From contig NW_026570266.1 of assembly GCF_019649055.1 (NCBI RefSeq), forward strand, positions 744,001 through 808,000: a stretch of 64,000 nt of DNA, given 5' to 3'. Made by a program: the position numbers and the translations under genes. Positions 52,985 through 64,000 of this stretch are shown piece after piece (position 1 is the stretch's first letter; each line of letters begins with the position of its first letter). This DNA comes from Paramacrobiotus metropolitanus. Lineage: Eukaryota; Tardigrada; Eutardigrada; Parachela; Macrobiotidae. The notes under the pieces were generated by a model, which saw nothing but the letters and a program-made list of their open reading frames with translations, was not told the origin of the DNA and made no database searches.

Positions 52985-55372
52985 GACAAAATATGGAATT
53001 TATGGCGCACACTCTGATATGGTTTATGAAAAAACCGCACAGTGTTTTTCAAACAAAAATAAAAAGCAAAAAGATTCCTCGGCATATATATAAGTATTTT
53101 CGAAGCGTTTCGAGAGATTTGGCTACCGTACGGCATAAGAATGTGCACAGTTTGCAGTAAACTGTCTATTCGGACTATCGTTTCCGAGTATGCGATTTCA
53201 CAGACTGCATCATATTCTGCTGAATAATATTCTTGCACTTTGACGTTCTGAGTAATATTCTGCTTTCGGGATAACTACTTAAAGACATATTAAGTGTTCC
53301 CGGGAAATAGTTCGTTCGTTATAAATAGAACGATTTTCCAGATTGCATAGATGGTTTTTCTGCATTTTTCCGGCGCCGGTTTCAAGTGTTTTTGTCTGAT
53401 GTACGAAGAAAGTGTTTCGCTTACCCACTTTACTGATCGCGATTTCTTGCGGTGTCAGCAGCTTACTATGTGGCCCCAGTCCATTAGTTCGCGAGATTGT
53501 AGAAAAATTGTCAGTTGCAGCATATTTCGTTCTTTTTTTGCGCAGAGAATATGTTATGCTGTAGAAAATGCAGGCAAAAGTTAACACTGACGGTCACATC
53601 AGACTCCTCTTACCACGGCGAGAGCACCACATGAATCAGGATGGGAAGTTATCAAGTATCATAGAATTTTGGGCTGGCGAAATTTTCGGGAAAGCGAAAC
53701 GCTGGCGAAGTTTTTTGTGATGAGAAGGCCGAAAAAACGTTTGAAGTACGGTAATTAGTTGCGCATTTAAAAAAACTACTTTCCGACAGTATTAATACTC
53801 GTGTTTCTAATATTATCATATTCAGACTCTGTATGTAATTGTACACTTAACTGCGGCAGTTGTATAATTTTGTACTTGCGCACAGCAGCAACGGAAACTG
53901 GCAAGTGCGTATGACGAAAAGTAGCTGGTACTAACAATCGTTGCTGCTGGTTAATGGCTCAGAAATTGTGTTTTGCGAGTTCATTGCACCTTACATGTTA
54001 CTTACGGTTAGCATAGTTTCCTGGGGGAACATGGCAACATATTTAAAGAGGAAATAGCACAGCAATGCGATCACGATCCATTAGATTCATTATCAGAAAA
54101 ATCCTAAGAATCGAAACTACCTAGACTTGTTGAAATGACTATCCCATACGCAAAATATACATGAGCACTTATACATGAGATAAAAAGCGCGCTCTCAGTT
54201 AGCGGGGTGAGTAATATATTTGAGAGTAGCAACCGTAGGCGGCGCCGTCTATGTTCTGGAATGTAAAATGACTTCTCTAACGTGACGACGGTAATGATTT
54301 CGAGCTTTTTCTTCAAAGTAAAACTCTAACGCTTACGTTTCGCGTCCATTTTTAAACAGCTACAGTACCGTCACCTGAAAATATTAAATTTTCAACTACG
54401 TATGTAAATGTTGTTTTTTGTCGTTTCGCTGTTTTGTATCGCAAGATCAGGCAGTGGGCAGACTTAAAACCAGAAGCCAGAGCTTTCTTTGAAATTGTTG
54501 CTTCTCGTTCTTGGCCAGCTGTACGTAACGCTGGGGTTGAATGCACCTTAAAATAATATGGTCTGCCGTTCCCTGATAGGTGTACATTATACTTATAGAG
54601 GGGTGAACGTTATAAAGAGAACTACCCTTGTGTTATAACATGCCAGATAGTCCGGTTCCCAGATGTATGCACATAATAAAGGGGTGAACGTTATAAATAT
54701 GAACGTAGTGAGGGTTTCACTGTAAACAGATTTAGGGTCCGCTGTGCTTATAGATTTATTAACCCATTTTGTTCAGACATTCTATGCCATTTCTGCTGCG
54801 CATAATAAATAAAAATTTTTGTTCATAATATTAAAATTTGAGTATTAAGCTTCTATATGCTGAAACGAACATTAGATTCCTGTGCAAGGGATGTGCTAGG
54901 ATTGTATAGAACTTCGGAAAAAATCTGCCAATTGAGGGAATCGAACCCACAACCTCCATACTCTAAGGCCGAGAGAGGCACCACTAGGCTATCGGCAAAG
55001 CATACAAATTGTATCGAAATGTTTTATCTAACGATCCTATAGAGAGCGGATGCCGCTCTAACACCTGCTTGCAGGAAAAGAAAGTTCAAGCAAATTTTGT
55101 TCCTACGCGTTGCAGAGCAGCAAAGAACCAGCAGAAAATTATAATCGTTGTATATCATGTGTGCAATAAGTTACGCAAAAGCAAAGATACGTATTCTCGA
55201 GCCACCCACTAGGACAGCATTACATATTCACGTGGAACGGACGAGTGGTGGATAGCAAAAGAGCCATAAAACTAATAAACATATCACCAGCTGATGAGCG
55301 GGCCAGTTATAGTGTTGTTGGGAAATTCTTGATCCGATAAAGAATATGGTGGAGCGTGTAGAAGCATCCTAG
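52985..55372. other. Intergenic with HPC-unit flank repeats and a tRNA-like sequence
   Basis: No protein gene supported. 53,340-53,590 and 53,640-54,160 match flanks of other array members. 54,590-54,710 holds a short direct repeat (GGGGTGAACGTTATAAA twice, near 54,600 and 54,681). Confidence 0.5.
54926..54997 (-). tRNA. tRNA-like sequence, probably a pseudogene
   Basis: On the minus strand the 72-nt stretch starts TGCCGATAGCCTAGTGGTG, which fits the internal A box (TRGYNNARNNGG). It contains GTGGGTTCGATTCCC, which fits the B box, and ends ATTGGCA, pairing with TGCCGAT as an acceptor stem. The D-arm and anticodon region do not fold into standard stems with a T at position 33, so I cannot name an anticodon. 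More likely a tRNA pseudogene or tRNA-derived SINE head than a working tRNA. Confidence 0.4.
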
Positions 55373-55972
55373 TTAACCTTTAGCCTTGCGCTTTTGCTTA
55401 ATGCATGGATGGTCGTTCATTGAAAGATGTTTCTTATCCTCTTCGGTTCCTTGTAATGATAGATCCCAGGTACCAGAAGCTGAGTTCCATTGGCACCAGT
55501 ATACATAATCCCAGCAGCAGTCAGGCCTGGGCGCTGGTGTGAAGGGAGAGGAATAAGGAAAGCCATTCACATGGATCACACACTACAATGAATATACAAA
55601 ATCCACCTGTACTGCCGTTCAACCTGGGCCGCTGACGCCCACAACTGGGTGTAACGAAAAATCACCGGTTATACCGTGCTACAAACAGTACTTCGACAAA
55701 TCCCTTATGCCGTTAATATGGGCTACCTATAGAGTAAAGGCGCATATCTGGGCTCCGCGCCAGCTAAATCGGCTGCGAAACTTCAAGTACTAATGTAACC
55801 GCGTACAAAGATGGTTACCGATACGGTTTATATGCAGTATATAAGGAATTTGTCGAAGTATAGCTATATAATGCTAGGACTTAACGTACAGTAATATGCC
55901 AGAGCTGGCTGAGCTCACCATCAAAAGCTTCAGAAGAATAAAGGTCAGGATCACGGTGGTTTTCGAAGCCAT
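55373..55972 (-). CDS. HPC-family secreted protein 5
   Basis: Exon 1 (55972-55919) encodes MASKTTVILTFILLKLLM; donor GTGAGC, phase 0. Exon 2 is taken from 55582 after ATTGTAG (intron 336 nt, longer than in the other members) and ends at 55373; total 87 aa. Mature part: APRPDCCWDYVYWCQWNSAS, an insertion, then NDHPCIKQKRKAKG with a basic tail. It is closest to HPC 1 and 2 in having CC rather than CCC. The exon-2 start is inferred from phase and family pattern. Confidence 0.7.
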
Positions 55973-57930
55973 GACGAACAAGAACGTTTACTGGAAAGTG
56001 GAAACTCAGGGCTAATGTGTTAGTAAAAGCACAAGCATTTATGGAAATGAAATTCACAAGGGATCGCTCTGTTTTTATATGCCTTCCGAGCTACGCAGAG
56101 ATTGAATTAAACGTATGCTGTGAACACGCGCAATTCTGCTGATAACCGTGTTACTCGTGTTATGCTTGAATAGGAAGTCCAGAACGGGAATTACAGCTCA
56201 GCTTTCGTGGTAAACACTAGAGAAACAGTATATGTTTTATTCCGACCCATATGCATTCGGGTTTTCCAGCTGATATCCACGATTTTTTTAGTATTCGGTG
56301 CCGGTGAACTGATGACACCACAAAAAATCGAGATCAGTGAAGTGGGCTACCCGGAACATTCTCCGCATATCGGATAAACATACATGTACTTGAAACCGGC
56401 GCCTGAAAAACCCAGTAAAACAACCTGCGCAAGCTGAAAAACCGACATATGTATAACCATCGAACAATTTCCCGGGAACGTACTTAATGTTTCTTTACAT
56501 GATAGCACAGTTACATATAACTATGTATTATTCAGGAGTCTCAGGACGTCAATATTCAAGAATAAAAGGGGCAGCCATTGGCTTGGGCAAGGACTCCCTA
56601 TACTGGCTGTCGTTACCCGTCTGGAGTTTGACATTACGCCAGTACCGGCTGGGTGAACAAATGGCCTTCTTCTTTCTTGGTTTCTTTATCGCGAGCCAAT
56701 CATTGTACAGTAAAAACAGCTTAGTACCGTTCGATAGAAAAATTTATTAGCTATCGAAATCGTACAACTAGGTTTGAGAAAAAAAAAGGCGTTTTCGTTT
56801 AGAATGGATGCACCAAAATTCGTGTCAAAATTTATTCTGGCCCAGTTCGCAAAATTAAAAAACGAAACTGGTTGGCATTTCTTTCCCCTGTGAGCTATTC
56901 GAATTTTTTTGATTGTATTGTACGGAGACTTTGTTTTTCACCAGATAAACCCTTTTTGGCATGCACCCACAGCCAATTTGACAAGCATTTCACTACGAGA
57001 ATGCAGTTTGAACTGCTCCGACCAATCATTCGTTAATTTCGGCCATACACTTTGTATAAAGGCATATCCAGAAACCCAGTAAAGTGCTGCCCTACACTGA
57101 GCTGATGACACCGCGATAATTGAATTGTACTAGGCAAAACTTCCTTTGCGCTTCAGGAAACATGTCAGACCATTCGTGAGATATTTGCCAAATTTTCGGT
57201 CTGCATATTTCGTTCAATTTTCGCACGCTATGACCTGGAAAACGCAGGCAAGAGTTAACAGTACTGTACAGTAACTTCAAACATCTTACAGTATATTGTC
57301 GCGATAGCAGCACATAGAAAAAGATGGGCAATTGTCAAATTCTATTGAATTTTGGGCGGGCGAAATTTCCGGGAAAGCAAAACGCTGGCGAAATGTTTTG
57401 TGGTGAAAAGGCACCAGAAGCGATTGAAGTGTTTAATTTCATTTTAAAAACACTTTCGAACAGTATTAATATTTCTAATAAGTTAACGGACTCTGTATGT
57501 ACACTGTACTGCCGCAGTTGTGCTTGTGCGCAGCAGCAACGGAAATCGGCAAGTGCGTTGGACGAAAAGTAGAAGGTACTAATATTCCTTGATTCTGGGC
57601 AATGGCTCAGAATGTTGTTTGCGGTCACGAGTTCATTGCAACTTGCAGTACTTCTTACTTAGGATAATTTCCTGTGGGATCAAGGCAACATATTTTAAGA
57701 GGATAGAACAGCAAACCGCGAACCGCAACGCGAATACAGAATAGCAACGCGATTACGATCCGTTAAATTTATTATCAGAAATATCCTAAGAACTACAGCA
57801 AAACTGCCAAAGACTTGTTGAATCGAATATCAATAGCGCAAAAAAAATATGCAGGAATATTTTATAGAAAGCGCACTCTCAGTTAGCGTAAAGCACCGGC
57901 AGGGCACGCAGCAAGTAAAAGCCATAATGA
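55973..57930. other. No gene recognised; HPC-unit flank repeats
   Basis: About 56,240-56,480 resembles other upstream flanks, and 57,100-57,850 matches 53,600-54,160 and 46,940-47,280. An open frame at 56,487-56,750 has no family resemblance. Confidence 0.45.
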
Positions 57931-57988
57931 GCCTTATACGCTGATGATTATATGACCGATCGGTCATATAATCATCAGCGTATAAGGC
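57931..57988. repeat. Perfect 58-bp palindrome
   Basis: 57931-57959 and 57960-57988 are exact reverse complements with no spacer; the centre is GACCGATCGGTC. The corresponding positions near 47,370 and 59,970 have only a single half-like sequence. Lies about 70 bp downstream of the HPC 6 stop. Confidence 0.9.
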
Positions 57989-58058
57989 AGAAGCGTCCTT
58001 GTCCCGCAACAGCATACCAGACGGCACGGGACATCGTACAATTCGTTTCCATCCGGTG

Positions 58059-58398
58059 TTATGACATGTAGCACGGATGATCCCCAACGAGTCTCCTTAC
58101 CCAAGAATCGTCTTTATAGGCCGGGTAGACTTTGTACTCTTTCCCATTGACGGTGGAAATGGGCCAGTTGGTGCTGTCGCATCCGTATGTTATATCCTTC
58201 CGTGGCGATGGTACACAGCAACAAGCCGGCTTTCCATCGCAGTCACCGTCAGCGTACACGTGAGCCGGCATCAGCCACTGAATGCGCCGAAAAATCACCG
58301 TTACAACGTTTTACTATTACATTAAGCACGTTCATTCAGCTTACTATGCAGACCACCAGGAGACCAACGGTCACGGCCATCATGGTTTTGGATGACAT
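58059..58398 (-). CDS. HPC-family secreted protein 6
   Basis: Exon 1 (58398-58345) encodes MSSKTMMAVTVGLLVVCI; donor GTAAGC, phase 0. Exon 2 starts at TGG 58277 after GCATTCAG and ends at 58059; total 90 aa. Mature part: WLMPAHVYADGDCDGKPACC plus a third Cys, ITYGCDSTNWPISTV and GDHPCYMS. Nearly identical to HPC 3, so the duplication is recent. Confidence 0.8.
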
Positions 58399-60072
58399 GA
58401 TCACCGCGTTATGGCACAAACTTTGAATAATTAACGTTACAGTACTTGCACCAGTTTTCGAACAAAATATGAACTCAAATACTTTTTATCTTGCTATCGC
58501 TTTCCAGTATATATGGTTTGCTGCGGGTTTTCAGCCATGCTGAATCACATTCTTGAAATCCTAAATGGCGATTCAAATCCCGCTTTACGGATAACTACTC
58601 GAACAAACAATTATGCGTTCCCAGAAACGATTTTATCGTTATGAAAATTTTGGGGTTTTTAGCTGACATCGACGATTCTCTTGCATTCTACTGATTCTAC
58701 CAAGTATCAGGTGCAGATTTGAAATGTGTCCTCCCAAAATACGCAGAACATTCCGTTTGGCCCACTTCAGCTGCCTGAATTCTTGCGGTGACTCAGCTTC
58801 CTTGTGTGGAATCACTCTATTGGTCTTAGGCATGCCTTATGGTAAAATATTCAGTAGGCCGATTTCTTAATACAGCTATATTTTGCGCCGTGACCATGGT
58901 TGTTAAATTCGCTGTGAGCGCAAAAAAATTCCATTTGAAGCACGGCTTTTTCGAGAAATGAATAAAATTGTATGGTGTGTATTAAAATCAGTATGATTTG
59001 TGGTTCATACGAAACTAAAGAGAGTACAGTACCTGCCGGAGTCAGGTTTTCCGTGTGCTTGTTTACACATTGGTGCAGATTTCGGGGTTTTGCAGTAAAT
59101 TGTGCATGTTGATATGGTCCATATGCACATTTTAATACGAAACCATGATATTTATAATTCGCAAGATTGTGACCAAATTCTTCGGTCTTCGTATTTCTAC
59201 CGCCGCGATATGCGTACATGGATGAACAAAAATCGAAACTTCGACTGATTTTGCGCTGAAGGAATTTTCGCAAGGCCGAAACGCTGACGGAAATTTTTGG
59301 TAGAGTCGTAGTCTGAATCTTGAAGTAATTTTTAAAGCAGTCAAAATTGCCTATCTCGAAAACACTGAACGTATTATTGTTTGCTCTATCACGTTGTATG
59401 CACAGTGGGCGGCGGCAGGTGTAAGCAATCTTAATGGTAAGCGACAAATATGTCTAGGAGGAAAAGCGAGAGTGAAAAGTTTTTGTTTCTGGTTGATGAT
59501 TCAAAGTGTTTTTTATAGGTTACGAGATCACCCAACAAATTAAGAAAATTCTTTGAGCGTTTTGAAAGTATGAAAGCCGATGCGTAGCTTGCTGTTAAAA
59601 TGATGCCAATGATTGTCGCTTTGCTGATTGTTTTGCTACAAAGTACAAAGTTGTTTTCGTCACTCATAAGAATTATCAAGGTCACAATACGGGAGTCGCT
59701 GCTTGGTATAAAACTTGTGAGAACATGATAAACTACTTTGTATTTGCAGAGGATACAAAACAGTAGGAGAGCAGTTGCAATCTGGTAAAGTTATTTATTA
59801 TCATAATTATTTATTAACGGCTGTAGCTTGTCATAATTATCCTGGTTTATTGATTAGCAGTTAAGCAAAATATATAGGAATACTTTTATTGGAAAATTAC
59901 ACTCACAGTGTAGCGTTAAGCACAGGCAGCGCGCGCAGCAAGTAATTTCATTTCTAAAAAGCCTCAAACACGTATACGATGATGATTAATTACATACTCG
60001 TGAATTAGTGACATAAGAATCATTGCCTCGAAATTGCACTCAAGAAAACGACGGTACGGAAGAGCGTACAGT
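58399..60072. other. No gene recognised; HPC-unit flank repeats
   Basis: 58,600-58,960 matches 47,920-48,240, the upstream flank of HPC 3. No supportable exon. Confidence 0.5.
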
Positions 60073-60419
60073 TCAATCCTTCCAAGTGCCATCCAGTCTG
60101 CATGGATGCTCCCGTACTTTCTCCATGATTTTAGCATTATGCTTATAGCCGTGACCGTAGATCTTCGCCCCGTAGATGTTGACAGTGGGCCAGTTATCGT
60201 CGTCACATCGGTAAAGCGGCCAACCCGAACAGCAGCAAGCCGGTTTTTTAATGTTTCCATCACAGTCGCCGTCGCCGTATACGTGTGCTGGAATCAGCCC
60301 CTGAGTGTGTCGAAAAGCCAGCGGTTACAATTTTTTAATATTACATTGAGAAAGCTGCCTGAGCTTACCATGCACACCAAGAGACCAAAGGTCAGGACCA
60401 TCATGGTTTTTGATAACAT
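60073..60419 (-). CDS. HPC-family secreted protein 7
   Basis: Exon 1 (60419-60369, 17 codons) encodes MLSKTMMVLTFGLLVCM; donor GTAAGC, phase 0. Exon 2 starts at GGG 60300 after CACTCAG and ends with TGA at 60073; total 92 aa. Mature part: GLIPAHVYGDGDCDG, KKPACCC, LYRCDDDNWPTVN and REHPCRLDGTWKD. The first Trp of exon 2 is Gly here. Otherwise the family pattern is complete. Confidence 0.8.
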
Positions 60420-61976
60420 AATCAGCGCGGTATGGCACAAACTCGAAATAATTTACGTTGCAGTACTTGCACCAGGTTTTGAACAAAAATATTAGACCAC
60501 CTTATATACCTAACCAGGAAGCCAGAGAGTGGGATTCCTGCCGGCATAAAACCACGCACAATTTAGCTGATAATCAGTGTATTTGTTCTATTGTTTCCAG
60601 TACACACTACATACTAATGCAGCGAGAGTTTCCTAGCATGTTGAATCATGTCCTTGAACTCTGGAGTCTTGAACAGCGATTCTAATTTCGCTTTCGGGAT
60701 ACCCACTCGAATAAATGCCTACATTCCCGGTATTGATTTAATCGTTATGGAATTTGGGCCTTTCAGCGTACTTCGATGATTTCTACATTCTACCATTGCC
60801 GGTTTGAAGCGTGTTTCGTCGAAATACGAAGAACGCGTTTTTTAACCCACTCCAGTTTTCTGAATTCTCGTGGTGCCATCACTCGTCAGCTCACTACGTG
60901 GTACCACCTCACTATAGCTAGGTAATATTCGGATAAGTCGATTCGATTGGCACAAACAGAACAATGCAACAGAATTCTCGATTGTCACGTCCCATAATAT
61001 TTTGCGCAGAGAACATGATCGTTAAATTAATTGGCTTGATGGTTGGATCGCCATAAAACTGCTGTTTCAATCACAACCAGTGGATAACAATGAAAAATTC
61101 CTCAAATAAAATTCTCAATAATTTTAGTAATGAACTATTGTCCAGAGTACGAAGTCGGCAAATCGCTGTGTCTAAAGCAACAGTTTTCCGTGAACCGATC
61201 ATCCCTTAGCAAACGATGTTTCCATTGCGCGGAAAAACCAGATCCAGAAATGTTCCATAAGGACGTATCCCGAAAAATAGTGAGGCGTTCACACACACTG
61301 AGCGTGTGACAGCGCAAGAAATCAAGATACGAGTACTTAACTGAAGTGGGTAACCAGTGCGTTCACGGTAATCCCGGAAAACACGGCGTCAGCTGACTTA
61401 AAAAAGCGCCGATGCAAGCAGAAGAACCAGAAATGGCCGTACCGATCGAACTGATTTCCGGCAACAAGTACGTGATTTTTCGAGAGGTTATCGCGAAAGC
61501 TGAGTTTTCATTCCAGTATCTGTAACCCGAAACGCAAAATATGATTGGGCATGCGGTCTAAGCGGGGCGTTTTTCATATTTTTCGGAAAACACACTTCAA
61601 ACCGACATCAACAGGCTGTGAAAAAATGTTGATATCAGCTGAAAAACCGAAATATCCATAAAACATAGTTTTGGGAAACGCATGTAGTATTGCTTGCTAC
61701 GTGGCTATCGCGAATGCAGAACTGAAGTGGTGTCCAGAATTTTAAAGCGCAGGAATACGATTTTATACATTAAAGAAATTGCACCGGATACTCGGAAACC
61801 AAAGAACGATCAGACTGCTTATCAGCAAATCGTCGGGTTCTTATGCAGCAATGAAACCCACTCTTCGGAATGTATTTAGGCCGAGCGAAATATTTGACTA
61901 TCGTTACTGTTAAAAATACTGTTGCAATTACTTCGAAAGCAAATCAATGTTTCTGCCATAACGCGTTATTTTCCCC
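60420..61976. other. No gene recognised; HPC-unit flank repeats
   Basis: 60,690-60,900 resembles the other upstream flanks. The remainder holds no supportable exon on either strand. Confidence 0.5.
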
Positions 61977-62296
61977 ATGAATTCGCGAAGCATGATGGTC
62001 CCGATCTTTTGTCTCATGGTGTTCTCCATGGTAAGGACAATTTACACTTTTAGCGATTTATGTTTTCTTTCTTACATATACCTTTCTAGTTGATGCCAGC
62101 TTACGCGTACGGTGGGAAGCGGCCTTGCTGCATTGAAGCAACGGGGCGATACGGATGTTACGAAAATGGCCTCCCATATGTCACCGATCCTGACGGAAAT
62201 ATCATTGATAGGCCCGGCTTAAGCGCCCTACTTCGCACTATTTACTTCAACAGATTCTATAGCGCTCATCCCTGCAACAAGAAGAGTACCAGATAA
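61977..62296 (+). CDS. HPC-family secreted protein 8 (opposite strand)
   Basis: Exon 1 (61977-62030, 18 codons) encodes MNSRSMMVPIFCLMVFSM; donor GTAAGG, phase 0. Exon 2 (62090-62296) follows TTTCTAG; total 86 aa, intron only 59 nt. Mature part: LMPAYAYGGKRPCC, GRYGCYENGLPY and SAHPCNKKSTR. The cysteines upstream of the CC pair are missing, leaving four. It is the only member on the plus strand and the most divergent of the array. Confidence 0.8.
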
Positions 62297-62993
62297 GAAG
62301 GAATGGTGCATATCCTTTTTGCCATCGTCGCCTTCTATGCGATAAAGGATTAAGGAGTTTTCCGTCGATAAATGAATCATCAACACAGCATAATATAATC
62401 ATGTCTACATATTATGGCCACGTGCTGTTTGGCAGTAATTGCGCTGTCTGTGTCTAACGCTAATTAAGATGCTGGTTTCAAGTGACCAGACTACTCTGCA
62501 AAAGATTGTATTATCCGTGCTTTTTAAATTCATAACCAACATGTTAATGGGCATATATTTTCAGTTTAAGAGAAGCTTGTGTAGACAGAATTACTTGCTG
62601 ATGTAGATTAAACTCCTTACGACGAAAGTGTTCTTGGTAAATAGCAATCTAAAACCGCTGATAGTCATAACAGAATTTATTATTAAATTTTCGCCGGTAT
62701 TTATAGAACAATGGACGGCAGGTATAATAAAAATCGAAACTGCAGCCGGACTTCGTACAAGCTGAGCAGAATCAATTTTGCGGCTCATACAGCAATCCAG
62801 TGAGTAACGTCCGGTAACATGGAATGGAAGAATATGTGAACTAATTTTGTGGATACAGTTAATGGGACGAATAAAAATAATTCCTGTATTTATTCTGTCT
62901 TTTAGGTTCAGTACATATCTGCGAGTATTTTACCGTACGACCAGTACCCCTCAGTCCCTCACTGATCCAAACTAATTAGTTACAAGCTTACAG
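62297..62993. other. No gene recognised
   Basis: AT-rich sequence downstream of HPC 8 without supportable exons or repeats. Confidence 0.5.
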
Positions 62994-63232
62994 CCGCACT
63001 GATACTCATTTTCGTCGCTCATTCCATTCTACTGTCTGTGGCTATCTTCGCAAACCTCCTGGCTGGTGAATCTTCCGAGCTCTGTGTACTGGCGAATGGG
63101 ACGTGGAAGTCTGGAGCGGGATTTTCTGCTTGTTGCGCCCAGTGTGATCTGGGGTTATTAATTCAACGCTTTGCGTTTCGACCGCTAACCAGTGACCTAG
63201 TTTGTGTAACATGTGGGGAATCTGCCTTTTAG
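62994..63232 (+). CDS. Possible secreted-protein exon with Cys pairs
   Basis: Open after a CTTACAG acceptor: a long hydrophobic run (LILIFVAHSILLSVAIFANL) followed by SSELCVLANGT, FSACCAQCDLG and LVCVTCGESAF, stop at 63,232. A membrane or signal segment followed by Cys pairs suggests an extracellular protein, but there is no start codon and no upstream exon was identified. Confidence 0.3.
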
Positions 63233-63490
63233 ACTGCTCCTTATCTCGTTTACCATGTTTTCAGGATTGGTAGATTTGCTGCGTGCGAATTTTTTGTTGA
63301 AAACCCTGTATTCCATGTGGTTAATCATTAAAATTGTTCACCACTGATCCTTAATCATCGTCATTACGCAGTTTAGATAAGCAACCGGCAAATTTGTATA
63401 CAGCAGCATGCTTGAAAGCTGTTCTTTGTTTTTAGTTACATTGTTCAAAGTGGTTTGTCATATTAAGTTACGAGATGAATTATTAAACTT

Positions 63491-64000
63491 TGTGACAACA
63501 TCGTCACTAGTCGCACCGCACGACCATTAGTCACCGGAAGCCTACGTGCAAGTATGCCCTGCACATTCCTGCGCGGTCATATGACGTAACGCTGACCGCA
63601 TATTAAATCATCATGCCGTCACGCACTCTGTCATTGACTTGTCGCCACACCAGCCCCACCCATGGCACCGGAGCCCATCCGGACCCGGACCATATATAAA
63701 GTACCCCTGCACACCGTACCAGTCAGTAGTCTGACAGCAGTCTACCAGCCGACTCTCAGTCAACTCCCAGGCTGCACCTGGATTACCTAGCATAAGCATT
63801 GTTATTGTGGGCATAGTGTTATATTGAATAAAGGTCACTGTCTTACGGGTGCGCTGCCTAATCGTTATAGGGACACATAGGTAACACGTAAAGGTCATCG
63901 TCGACCTGAACAGTTGTAGCGCAGGTGCACTTACGCGACAACTTCTGTGAGCGCCGAAGAAGTGATTAAGCCGGACAACTTTGTGTAATGTAAATGATTG
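63491..64000 (+). mobile_element. LTR-like module, second copy (runs to the window end)
   Basis: Begins TGTGAC, with CATATATAAAG near 63,691 and AATAAAGGTCA near 63,826, in the order and spacing seen at 8,774-9,230. Shared small phrases include GACACATAGGTA-like and AAAGGTCAT. This is either a solo LTR or the 5' LTR of an element continuing beyond the window. Confidence 0.4.

Noticed and set aside
59964-60263. 99-codon minus-strand frame across HPC 7 exon 2
   Set aside because: It is a different frame from the one giving the conserved CCC...C...HPC pattern and the in-phase splice.
22349-62296. Calling the HPC proteins toxins or antimicrobial peptides
   Set aside because: Cys-rich and secreted is not enough; no known toxin scaffold matches and nothing in context points to venom or immunity.

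Overview
The window is a repeat-rich, gene-poor stretch of an animal nuclear genome. Genes have spliceosomal introns with GTAAGT-type donors, secreted proteins carry signal peptides, and there are F-box, kinase and astacin-like families plus animal-type retroelements. A small ecdysozoan, possibly a tardigrade, is my best guess, but nothing in the sequence proves it. Much of the window is duplicated within itself, and many gene copies are broken.

Layout. (1) 1-6.2 kb: fragments of a secreted Cys-bearing gene (+), a tandem pseudokinase/kinase locus (-) interrupted by a stop, and an LTR-like module. (2) 7.7-14.7 kb: a divergent protein kinase gene (+) with an LTR-like module in its intron, a 5'-truncated LINE tail, a small Harbinger-type MITE, the 3' part of an F-box-family gene (-), and a possible secreted-protein gene. 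(3) 18-20.5 kb: an astacin metalloprotease gene with two cysteine-knot-like modules that runs head-on into a second, truncated F-box gene. (4) 22.3-22.7 kb and 41.1-41.4 kb: two members of a small secreted two-exon family, here called the HPC family. (5) 23,803-40,174: a 16.4-kb Ty3/gypsy-like LTR retrotransposon on the minus strand, with 326-bp LTRs differing at two sites and a CATG target duplication. It carries gag, protease, RT-RNase H and integrase, plus three additional coding regions downstream of integrase. One of these encodes four predicted winged-helix modules resembling linker histone H15 domains. (6) 41,471-46,913: a Foldback-like element with long modular inverted repeats and a 9-bp target duplication. 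A 914-bp TRIM-like LTR element (42,823-43,736) is nested in it. (7) 46.9-64 kb: a tandem array of six more HPC genes with duplicated flanks, interrupted by a second copy of the kinase + F-box block (48.9-51.9 kb), and ending in another LTR-like module.

How it fits together. The kinase/F-box block occurs twice (about 9.9-14.1 kb and 48.9-51.7 kb). Copy A has the kinase but a broken F-box gene; copy B has a complete F-box gene (345 aa by my exon model) but a dead kinase. The eight HPC loci share a 17-18 codon signal-peptide exon, a phase-0 intron and one second exon ending in a conserved His-Pro-Cys region, which gives a confident family although I recognise no known domain. The most unusual object is the large retrotransposon. 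Its extra coding regions lack env-like membrane segments, its inter-ORF spacers hold four copies of a roughly 36-bp motif, its whole interior is enriched for one strand-specific pentamer, its protease lacks the catalytic Asp, and its pol region changes frame several times.
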